NCBI GenBank assembly: GCA_041656175.1
Contig: JBBAEA010000156.1
Coordinates: 1-7,521 of the forward strand
DNA length: 7,521 nucleotides
From: JBBAEA01 sp041656175
GTDB taxonomy: Bacteria; Myxococcota_A; Bradymonadia; UBA4248
Direction: 5' to 3'
Shown: piece by piece, positions 1 to 6,385 of the stretch
Layout: each line of letters opens with the position of its first letter
How positions within the stretch are numbered: position 1 is the stretch's first letter
The notes under the pieces: model-generated
Seen by the model: the letters and a program-made list of their open reading frames with translations, nothing else
The model's database searches: none
What the model was told of the DNA's origin: nothing
Program-made: the position numbers and the translations under genes

Positions 1-57
1 AAACTGCGATACATCCGACAAAAACGAAAGTGGCTTAGGAGCCTTTAGCTCTGGCAT
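1..57 (-). CDS. Possible 5' end of a hypothetical protein gene, truncated by the window edge
   Basis: Reading leftwards from an ATG at 57-55, 19 codons stay open to the window edge and begin MPELKAPKPLSFLSDVSQF. An AAAGG sequence lies 7 nt upstream of the ATG (65-69), a fair Shine-Dalgarno. The direction matches the other two genes, and the AT-rich stretch before it would suit a promoter region. The fragment is too short to assign a family and has no visible signal peptide. An alternative is the tail of a plus-strand gene: plus frame 2 is open from the edge to a TAA at 62-64 and would end in ...GAFSSGIV. The sequence cannot decide between these, so the call rests on start-site quality and shared orientation only. 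Confidence 0.33.
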   Translation of the reverse strand, partial: MPELKAPKPLSFLSDVSQF

Positions 58-91
58 AGTTTAACCTTTAAAATACACTACTTTAATGAGA

Positions 92-101
92 GCGTTAACG
101 C
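92..101. promoter_or_regulatory. Palindromic GCGTTAACGC site, candidate operator
   Basis: This is a perfect 10-bp palindrome, flanked by GAG (88-90) and CTC (102-104), which extend the dyad with one unpaired A at 91. Related copies occur at 291-298 (GCGTTAAC) and 390-399 (GCGTTTACGC). It lies about 35 bp upstream of the possible minus-strand start at 57, where a repressor site could act. The regulator is unknown and the functional reading is inference. Confidence 0.28.
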
Positions 102-349
102 CTCGCGATGAAATGACAAGCATACGCCCGTCCTACTACATAGGGGGCCAAAATTCTATTAACGTATAATAATTACAATAACAAGACAGCTATCGTTGAA
201 AATTCAACATTTACAAAAAATCATGAAATAAACGTCAGAACCGTGATGAGCACAAGAACAAAATAAAATACGGTACTAATTTAAAATTTCGCGTTAACCA
301 TATGATTCATAAAAAATATTGTGTAATATACAGAAAAATCACGAATTAT

Positions 350-367
350 CACTATTTTCAAATAGTG
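350..367. promoter_or_regulatory. 18-bp inverted repeat, candidate operator or small hairpin
   Basis: CACTATTT and AAATAGTG form perfect 8-bp arms around a 2-bp centre. The size and symmetry resemble the binding site of a dimeric helix-turn-helix regulator. In RNA it would be a weak AU-rich hairpin with no clean U-tract on either strand, so a terminator is less likely. No second copy is seen in the window. Confidence 0.3.
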
Positions 368-477
368 TGAAATAATTTTGAATAAAATCGCGTTTACGCT
401 TTCTGAAATTATAAGTTCGAAGCACTGCGTAGCCTAATCATAACGAAACCCTAGTCTTTTAAAGACCACAATTTATG

Positions 478-577
478 AGTGGGGCGCCGTGCATTCTACG
501 CCCCGCTAAGGGCTTGCCCTTAGACGGGGTTTGGGGCGCTAGCCCCCATCAAACAGAGCTTCCCCAGGCTAGGGGCG
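478..577. repeat. GC-rich hairpin cluster downstream of the TPR gene (REP-like)
   Basis: This GC-rich block begins abruptly next to AT-rich DNA. CCCCG-CTAAGGGC (501-513) pairs with GCCCTTAG-a-CGGGG (516-529) around a TT centre, giving 13 pairs with one bulge. GGGGC (533-537) pairs with GCCCC (542-546) around GCTA. A weaker CCCC/GGGG pair spans 562-575. GGGGCG recurs at 481, 533 and 572. The block starts 9 bp past the stop codon of the TPR gene, where it could stabilise or end the transcript. No U-tract follows the stems on the minus strand, so it is not a textbook intrinsic terminator. The tandem hairpin layout is typical of dispersed intergenic palindromic repeats; genome-wide copies cannot be checked here. 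Confidence 0.55.
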
Positions 578-586
578 AAAAGTTCT

Positions 587-1342
587 CTAGAAGTGAATGG
601 CCATACCGAGTTCTTTGCGCAAATCCTCAAATGCATACGAGAGGTTATACGTCAAAAGATCGAGGGCACCCGGCAAATGCGGGAGCTGAAGAATGCGCTG
701 GTGTGGGTCATAACTAGGATTTGCGCCTTGGGCGTTTATACGCATTAAGCCCGTGATGGCCGCATCGAGGTCGGCGCAATACAATAGCCCAACGCGGTTT
801 TCAGTCATAAAAGTCGCGCCCTGCAAGGTTTGAGCATCGATTTGGATTTGTTCAACGGCGACAGATTTTACATGCTCTATCACAGCGCGACGATCCTTGC
901 GCGCGAGGAAACTGCTTAGACGTTTAACAATATCGGGCTCGCCGTATTGCTCATGCGCAAGGCCGAGTAGACCATTAAAGAGGCGGAAGATATCTTTGCT
1001 CTCGAGTATGCGAAGGAATGTGCTACCAAGTTTAAGGCTACAAAATGCCGAGGCGACGTGGAAGCGTTGCTCCGCTTCACTGGCTTGTTCGACAAGGCTA
1101 CTGTTAAAGACGAGGATTTCGGGCTCATCGTGTTTGAGCGAAAACACCTTTTTTATCGGCCCGACGTGTACGGCTTGCTCACTCATGCCCATACACTCGG
1201 CTATGCTTTTGACGACCACGGAAAAGCGCGTATTGGGGTGCAAAGTTTCAGAGGGGAAGGCGGGGAGAGCAAAAATTTGTGCCTGCGCGCCGGCTTTGCG
1301 CAAAAGTTCCAAAGCCCAGCGATTGAGCGCATCAGGTGCCAT
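587..1342 (-). other. C-terminal domain of the TPR protein: putative inactive M48-like peptidase fold
   Basis: This covers residues 1566-1816. EILVFNSSLVEQASEAEQRF (1640-1658) has the layout of the strand, loop and helix that lead into HExxH in M48-type peptidases. The helix reads FHVASAFCSLKLG, with no HExxH and no second metal ligand. Further on, ENRVGLLYCADLDAAITGL (1746-1764) resembles the conserved 'drAglL..gd..aAl..L' segment that follows the third ligand in that fold. From memory of the family style, similar catalytically blank versions cap large myxobacterial TPR proteins. Assignment is by pattern only; an unrelated helical cap remains possible. Confidence 0.4.
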
Positions 1343-4300
1343 CGCCTTCATTTGCTCTAGCGTTGGGCTAACAAACCTCTCGGGGTAACGCATGGTGAAG
1401 GCGTTTTGGTGGGCAGATGATTTTCGCGCACTGGCACCAAGTACAATGAGCGACTGCTCCGCTCTTGCCTGTAAATCTATGCGATGTACCGTTTCAGCGA
1501 TATGAAAAATTGTTCGATATACATCGGGATTAAAGGGATCGAGCGCCATCGCATTAAAGGCGTAGGTAAAAGCTTCCTTGGGATCAAAAACACGTGCAGC
1601 AAGCAGTTGAGCCGCCGCATTATTGGGGGCTAGCTGAGCAGCGGCAAGCGCGTACTTATCAGCTTCAAAGCGCATGCGCAGGGGGCCGGAGTAGCAATTG
1701 AAAACGAAAGTGTAGATCCTAACCATCGTTTCGCTATCAAGTCCCGTTAGTTGCAATAGCTCTTGGACAAAAGCCAGTATGACGCTCGGGTCATCGCATT
1801 GCAAAAACCACTGCTCAAGGCTCTCAAGCACCGTGGCGTCCAGCGGCACAAGTTTAACTGCAGTCAACAACGTTTCGTTGAGCTTATCGAGCTCGTTGAT
1901 GCTGCGGTATATGGATGCCATACGTAGCAAGGCTTCGATATTTTTGGGCGCGGGCAAGAGCTCGCTGATCTTGGAGTAAATCTGTAAACTCTTTTGGCTC
2001 TCCCCTTCCTCGGCGTACAACGTTGCTAGATTGTAGTGCATCTCCACGTCTTGCGGATTTTCTTCGATTTGGGCGAGTAAGAGCTTTGCAGCCTGCTGGG
2101 GTTTTGCCAAGTGCTCAGAGAGCAACTTTGCCAGCGCAACCCTGTACTCCCTTCGTTTCTCCGGCGTGATAACGCGTTCCTCCAACAAAGAGAGATAAGC
2201 GTATCGCGCTTCGCTCCAGTGTTCTAAGCTCGTTTCTACTTTGGCAAGTAACTCTAAGGCGGGGATGTTGTCGTGGTCTAACTCCAAGAGTTGGCGTAGC
2301 TTTACAACAGCTTGCTGCGGCTCGTTCATCGGTTCGAGGTAGAGCTTCGCCATCTGCATGTAGCGACTGATCTTATCTTCGTTAGAGAGGTAGTTGGAGT
2401 GCATGCTTAGAAGTTGACTCATATTTTGCCAATCCTGCGCCATCTCGTAAAGCTTTAGCAACTCGTTGGTTATTCCTTGATCATAGGGGGCAATGAGGAA
2501 AGCTTGGCGAAGGTTGTGTATAGCGATATCGCTGCGTTTGAGCATCTTCAGTGCTATGTTGGCCGATTCCCTATAAGCTTTTATTTTATGGTCAATATTA
2601 AGTAGTCGTTTGCCCTCCTCAGCGCGGTAGCGACAGGCAAGCATATAGTTGTTAAGCGTTAGTGCGGTGTTGGCCGCCATACGAACTGCTGGCATATGCT
2701 GCGGGCTCTCTTCGACAGCTTCACTGATTAGCTTAAACGCTTTTTGAGGATTACTCGGGAAGAGGACCTCGGCTATAGACAGCTTTAGCTCCACGACTTC
2801 GTCGCCTTGAGCGGTCGGCAAACGCTTCTCCCAAAATGTCATAAGTTGCGCGCGTTTGGGGTTCATAGCCTCTAAACGCTCCACCGCCACCGCGTCGTTG
2901 GGATCCAATTCAAGGATACGGCGCAGCGCACTCACCTCATCGATATGTAGATCATCCTTTTGCGGAATGGATTTATCGTAGTGTGCCATATCCGCGGCGC
3001 TGCGACACAGCGAGATGGCAAACTCCGTATCTTCACTGCCCTGCGCTGCTTCGTAAAAGAGCGCTGAAATATCATTGTATTTGTTTTGTTTTATGAGGCT
3101 ATAAATGAGTGCAAAGCGCGCAGCAGCCAAGTCGTTACTCAGCGCCAAAGCGAGCTCTAGCGGTTGTACAGCGGCTGCAAAATTATCGTCATGCCAAACG
3201 TAGATGCTTGCTAGTCTGTAGGAGAGCTCCGCCTTCGTATGGGAGCGCAACTCTGTATTCACAAAGCTCTCAAGTAGCACGCACAAGGCCGGCCACTCAG
3301 CGTTGAGCGTGAGCACCATATCGAGTAGCGCAGCCACGCCAATATGATGGGGCGCAAGTTCCTGTGCCTTGCGCAACAAACGCTCCGCATCGCGAAGCAG
3401 CTCAAGCTCAAAGACGTACTTCACCGCCACGCGATAAAGCATGGCAACGCGTACACTTACCGATTCTATATGCTGGGTGCGGCGCAGAACTAACTCGACA
3501 TAAGCCGACCACTGCTTGGTTTTATCGTATATTTCGCTCAATCCATAAAAAGCACGGTTAGAGCGAGGATTAAGCGCTAGGGCATCCTCAAACCAAACGA
3601 CCGCTTCATTGGTTTTGCCAAGCCTTTGGTACGACAGCTCCCCCATCTCACACAGGATTTGCTCCTTGCGCTCGTTGTCTACAAGATCTTTGTAGCTCTC
3701 ATAGTGTGCTACTAATTCTCCGGGCATATCGGCTCTAGCCAACTTGCGCGCCAAACGCTCATAAATATACAGCAACTCCGGTGCTTCCTGTATGGCTCGC
3801 CGTGTAAACTCTAGGCTCTCTCGCACTCGATGCAAGTTACGCTCGCAAACATCGGCCATACGCATGTATAAATCGTTTCGCTCAAATTTATCGTCGCAAA
3901 AACGCAACTCCTCCGCATATAATTCGAGCACTTGTGGCCACTGCCTAATACTTAGGTAAATCCTTTGTAAGGAGCGCAGCGCCTCTAGATCGTCTGGGTA
4001 AATCCTACGGTACTCTTTCAGCACTTCGATCGCCGCTTGAGGCTGATTAAGACTGTACTCATAGATAACTGCCATCGTCTTTAAGAGCATAGCGCGACGA
4101 GCTAAGGACTGAGTCACCGACAACTTAAACTCATAAATGCGAATGAGATCTTTAAACCTGCCGCGATCGCGATAGATCCGCTCAAGCGATTCAAACGCCG
4201 TACGATGCCCAGGGTAGCACTGCAACGCTCGCTCAAAACACTTCAAATACTCTGATTCCGGCCCAGCCGACTCCAAAATACGCATGCCAAGATCCGCATA

Positions 4301-6037
4301 ACAGTCCGCCGCCTCTAGGCCCTCGCTTTGCTCGGCAAGAATCGTTTCGTAGCGCGCGTAATCTTCAAGCTGGCCGTACTGCTTGAGTAGCGCGCTCAGC
4401 TCACGCAACAAGTCCTGCGAACGCGGGCTCGCATCATAAGCCATGCGCAAAATTTCAATCGCCCCCAAAGGATCCTCTCCTAGGCGCATCACCGCGTCCG
4501 CGCGCATAATGCTGAGCTCTGCCTTAGACTTCGGATCGGTTTGTAGCTCAATCAAACGCTGATAGGTAGCATTTAGGTCGCGCCAGTAAGAGCGGTTCTT
4601 TAAATATAAATCTCGCAACAACTCCAAAGCTAAAACGTCGTTGCTCTCGATCTGAGATGCACGCTCTAAGCTCTCGATCGCCGCTTGCTGCCGCTCTAAC
4701 TTCGCGCTCCCTATGGCAGCCAAAATAAAATAAAGCCCATAGTTTATGGCATTATCGTCGTTTTTTTGCGTAAAACTTTGCAGCATCTTAAAGCAGACAT
4801 CCCAGCGCTCTTGCTCATACAAGAGCGGCAGCAAAGCCAAAACCGACGAAAGACTCGCAGGATTCCACGACAGCGTTTGCAGATACGCGCTCGTCGCCCC
4901 CAAATCATCATCGAGCTTATACTGCCTCACAGCAGCTTGGTTTAAGCTAAGACCCGCTTGTTTTTTCGCATCCTTAATCAAGCTCTCCAAAACGCTCGAA
5001 GACTCCAAAAACAAGCCCCAATCCCCCTCAAGCGAACTCTCAACCATCAAAACATCGCGCGGCGATATCCTATCGGGAAACATCGCAATGACCTGGTGCA
5101 GCAACGCCTTCACCTCTGCTGCGTTCTCTGGGCTAAAGCGCCGTAGCCTCGCAAGCTCCTCAAGCAAAATGGCTCTGCGCGAATCGCTAATCGCCAGCTT
5201 CAGCTCCGACTCCAACAATACCCCAACATCCTTCCAGTTCCCGTAGGCACGGGCAATGCGCCGAAGCTCACGGATCGCCGCAATACTCGCTGGATTGCGC
5301 TCCAGAGCCTTGAGGTTGCGCGCATAAACCTGCTTCTCAAAACCCGCATGATCCAATAAACGCGCAACAGCCAAGTGAATCGCCGCGACATTCACCGAAA
5401 TCCCAGGCTTCGCCGCCCGAATCTCTTCGTCGTACTCATCGATCGCCGCCCGCAAGTCATCACTCAGGCTCAAAGATGCCTCCAAGCCATAATCCGTCGA
5501 CAACTCCTCGCTCCCCTCAAACACATCCTCCCCACTCGGCTGCGAAAACGCGGTAGTCTCAAAATCGCCCCCCCCACCATCACTCATCAGTGTCTCAAAC
5601 AACTCATCCAAATCCGCATCACTAATAGTCGGAATCTCCAAATTCGTTGCACGCTCCGAAATCTCATCCGCCTTCCCATCCACCCCCGTCACTTCATCCA
5701 AATGGCTAATCGGAATATCCAAACGCGTCGCCTTATCCGCTATCGCTCCCCCCACCAAAGACGAAATCTCAGGATCCGTCTTATCCAGCGCCGAAACCGT
5801 GGTATTTACGGCCGCACGTTGCACGGATTTGGGCAGCGTCGGCAGCTCAAGCTTAGCAGGCTTCTTAGGCGGAGGCGCAGAAGGCAAACCCGGGCGCGAA
5901 CTCTGGGCATGAGGGTCAAAGGGCGGAGGCAGCTTCCCAACCCGCGAATCCACTGGCGTCAACTTATTCGAGCCTTGCCCCGTAACACCCATTGTCTTTG
6001 TGCTCTCACCACTCTTGCCCTTCCTCGAATCCGACAT
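587..6037 (-). CDS. Giant tetratricopeptide-repeat scaffold protein with degenerate peptidase-like C-terminus
   Basis: The protein has 1816 residues and no signal peptide or membrane segment, so it is probably cytosolic. Residues 1-190 are low complexity (Pro, Ser, Asp/Glu, Gly) and likely disordered, with two matching motifs at 102-109 and 129-136. Residues about 215-1560 are TPR-like helical pairs; clear examples are 595-641, 666-713 and 798-850. Aromatic or bulky helix positions recur every 72 residues or so (W268, W340, W412, W485, F628, W700, W843, W915, Y987, W1203, W1274). Residues about 1566-1816 resemble an M48-type metallopeptidase fold without HExxH. Such proteins are known as multi-protein scaffolds in Myxococcota; the partners and process are unknown. 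The ATG is chosen because GGAGG lies 5 nt upstream and a promoter lies just beyond. The gene appears monocistronic. An 8-G tract encodes part of the Gly run near residue 155. Confidence 0.93.
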   Translation of the reverse strand: MSDSRKGKSGESTKTMGVTGQGSNKLTPVDSRVGKLPPPFDPHAQSSRPGLPSAPPPKKPAKLELPTLPKSVQRAAVNTTVSALDKTDPEISSLVGGAIADKATRLDIPISHLDEVTGVDGKADEISERATNLEIPTISDADLDELFETLMSDGGGGDFETTAFSQPSGEDVFEGSEELSTDYGLEASLSLSDDLRAAIDEYDEEIRAAKPGISVNVAAIHLAVARLLDHAGFEKQVYARNLKALERNPASIAAIRELRRIARAYGNWKDVGVLLESELKLAISDSRRAILLEELARLRRFSPENAAEVKALLHQVIAMFPDRISPRDVLMVESSLEGDWGLFLESSSVLESLIKDAKKQAGLSLNQAAVRQYKLDDDLGATSAYLQTLSWNPASLSSVLALLPLLYEQERWDVCFKMLQSFTQKNDDNAINYGLYFILAAIGSAKLERQQAAIESLERASQIESNDVLALELLRDLYLKNRSYWRDLNATYQRLIELQTDPKSKAELSIMRADAVMRLGEDPLGAIEILRMAYDASPRSQDLLRELSALLKQYGQLEDYARYETILAEQSEGLEAADCYADLGMRILESAGPESEYLKCFERALQCYPGHRTAFESLERIYRDRGRFKDLIRIYEFKLSVTQSLARRAMLLKTMAVIYEYSLNQPQAAIEVLKEYRRIYPDDLEALRSLQRIYLSIRQWPQVLELYAEELRFCDDKFERNDLYMRMADVCERNLHRVRESLEFTRRAIQEAPELLYIYERLARKLARADMPGELVAHYESYKDLVDNERKEQILCEMGELSYQRLGKTNEAVVWFEDALALNPRSNRAFYGLSEIYDKTKQWSAYVELVLRRTQHIESVSVRVAMLYRVAVKYVFELELLRDAERLLRKAQELAPHHIGVAALLDMVLTLNAEWPALCVLLESFVNTELRSHTKAELSYRLASIYVWHDDNFAAAVQPLELALALSNDLAAARFALIYSLIKQNKYNDISALFYEAAQGSEDTEFAISLCRSAADMAHYDKSIPQKDDLHIDEVSALRRILELDPNDAVAVERLEAMNPKRAQLMTFWEKRLPTAQGDEVVELKLSIAEVLFPSNPQKAFKLISEAVEESPQHMPAVRMAANTALTLNNYMLACRYRAEEGKRLLNIDHKIKAYRESANIALKMLKRSDIAIHNLRQAFLIAPYDQGITNELLKLYEMAQDWQNMSQLLSMHSNYLSNEDKISRYMQMAKLYLEPMNEPQQAVVKLRQLLELDHDNIPALELLAKVETSLEHWSEARYAYLSLLEERVITPEKRREYRVALAKLLSEHLAKPQQAAKLLLAQIEENPQDVEMHYNLATLYAEEGESQKSLQIYSKISELLPAPKNIEALLRMASIYRSINELDKLNETLLTAVKLVPLDATVLESLEQWFLQCDDPSVILAFVQELLQLTGLDSETMVRIYTFVFNCYSGPLRMRFEADKYALAAAQLAPNNAAAQLLAARVFDPKEAFTYAFNAMALDPFNPDVYRTIFHIAETVHRIDLQARAEQSLIVLGASARKSSAHQNAFTMRYPERFVSPTLEQMKAMAPDALNRWALELLRKAGAQAQIFALPAFPSETLHPNTRFSVVVKSIAECMGMSEQAVHVGPIKKVFSLKHDEPEILVFNSSLVEQASEAEQRFHVASAFCSLKLGSTFLRILESKDIFRLFNGLLGLAHEQYGEPDIVKRLSSFLARKDRRAVIEHVKSVAVEQIQIDAQTLQGATFMTENRVGLLYCADLDAAITGLMRINAQGANPSYDPHQRILQLPHLPGALDLLTYNLSYAFEDLRKELGMAIHF
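2216..5236 (-). repeat. Protein-level superperiod of about 72 residues in the TPR region
   Basis: Equivalent helix positions, usually Trp, fall at residues 268, 340, 412, 485, 557, 628, 700, 772, 843, 915 and 987, then 1131, 1203 and 1274. The spacing is 71-73 almost throughout (1006 residues over 14 steps), matching two TPR-like hairpins per unit. The slots at 557, 628, 772, 987 and 1131 hold L, F, P, Y and Y. The unit near 1065 is out of phase by about 6 residues. The DNA shows no obvious nucleotide-level repeat, so the array is old and diverged. Confidence 0.7.
5621..5734 (-). other. Twin short linear motifs in the disordered N-terminus
   Basis: Residues 102-109 read KATRLDIP and residues 129-136 read RATNLEIP, a shared pattern of K/R-A-T-x-L-D/E-I-P 27 residues apart. 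Each is followed by I/T and Ser and then an acidic, Leu-containing stretch. A weaker echo, AKLELP, occurs at 61-66. Conservation of these islands within otherwise low-complexity sequence suggests docking or phosphorylation sites. The Thr with Asp/Glu at +3 would suit an FHA-domain ligand. This function is inferred. Confidence 0.5.
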
Positions 6038-6042
6038 GCTCG

Positions 6043-6054
6043 CCTCCCTTCCTT
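6043..6054 (-). promoter_or_regulatory. Strong Shine-Dalgarno of the TPR gene
   Basis: The minus strand reads AAGGAAGGGAGG, then 5 nt, then ATG at 6037-6035. The GGAGG core (6043-6047) is a near-ideal ribosome binding site at standard spacing and decides the start codon. Confidence 0.85.
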
Positions 6055-6085
6055 AGCGCAATTCACGCTCAAATACACGCACACT

Positions 6086-6114
6086 ATCATATCTGCTAGC
6101 CATCATTTATACAA
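6086..6114 (-). promoter_or_regulatory. Sigma70-like promoter of the TPR gene
   Basis: On the minus strand, TTGTAT (6114-6109) and TATGAT (6091-6086) are separated by exactly 17 bp. The -10 box matches consensus at 5 of 6 positions; the -35 keeps only TTG. The predicted start near 6079 gives a leader of about 42 nt carrying the strong Shine-Dalgarno. Position, spacing and the A/T-rich patch within GC-rich surroundings support it. Confidence 0.6.
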
Positions 6115-6182
6115 CTCGCACCGCGCACAAATGCAGCGCCCCACACCCTAACGGCTAAAGACGCCTGATTCCTTGATTCTTT

Positions 6183-6345
6183 CTTTGGCAGGGGGGCTTG
6201 CCGCCCCCCTTCGCGCAAGCTTCCTTCAACATTCGCCTGCAAGCGCAAAATTTTGTGCTTCGTTTTGGCTATTCGCCAAACCAAAGCACAAAATGCGCTT
6301 TGCGGCGCCTGTTTCAGGCGATCTTGCGCTACCCCCCACACAAAG
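6183..6345. repeat. Nested palindromic element of about 163 bp between the two genes
   Basis: Matching arms are nested around a centre near 6270. From the outside they are CTTTG-gca-GGGGGG (6183-6196) with CCCCCC-aca-CAAAG (6332-6345), GCGCAAG (6213-6219) with CTTGCGC (6323-6329), CGCCTG (6234-6239) with CAGGCG (6315-6320), and a core at 6241-6300. In the core, AAGCGCA pairs with TGCGCTT, TTTTGTGCTT with AAGCACAAAA, and TTTGGC with GCCAAA around TATTC. Smaller local hairpins also exist: GGGGGGC/GCCCCCC at 6191-6209 and CGCCTG-ttt-CAGGCG at 6306-6320. The element lies between the stop of the cysteine-rich gene and the TPR promoter. It has no U-tract and no evident coding. It may be a MITE-like or palindromic intergenic repeat that also limits read-through. 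No target-site duplication is clear. Confidence 0.6.
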
Positions 6346-6385
6346 CGTTGCGCGCAGCTAACGCCCCTTCCCCGCAAAACAGGCT

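Larger units (their letters stand above)
58..474. other. AT-rich intergenic region with several short palindromes
   Basis: No convincing coding frame is seen on either strand; A/T runs dominate. Visible structure includes GCGTTAACGC (92-101), GTTGAA-aa-TTCAAC (195-208), TATGA-t-TCATA (301-311), CACTATTT-tc-AAATAGTG (350-367), GCGTTTACGC (390-399) and GTCTTT-t-AAAGAC (454-466). A TATAAT lies on the plus strand at 165-170, but no good -35 box is at the right distance. On the minus strand only weak -35/-10 pairs can be found. The region lies downstream of the TPR gene and upstream of the possible gene start at 57, so a regulatory or promoter role is plausible but not shown. Short palindromes are expected by chance in AT-rich DNA. 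Confidence 0.6.

Noticed and set aside
165..170. Plus-strand TATAAT as a promoter
   Set aside because: The spaced -35 position is G-rich and matches nothing, and no plus-strand gene follows.
475..717. Plus-strand 80-codon frame
   Set aside because: It covers the GC-rich hairpin cluster and then runs antisense to the end of the TPR gene; no ribosome binding site or recognisable protein pattern.
897..1388. Plus-strand 163-codon frame
   Set aside because: Antisense to the C-terminal domain of the TPR protein; composition is unlike a real protein.
4746..5246. Plus-strand 166-codon frame
   Set aside because: Antisense to well-supported TPR repeats; Ser/Lys-rich shadow translation.
5375..6151. 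Plus-strand 258-codon frame
   Set aside because: Arg-rich antisense frame created by the strong C-richness of the plus strand opposite the TPR gene's 5' end; the opposite frame has clear TPR content and a start site.
6345..6364. Intrinsic terminator GCGTT/AACGC after the cysteine-rich gene
   Set aside because: The stem is only 5 bp with a 10-nt loop and a run of three T; too weak to call.
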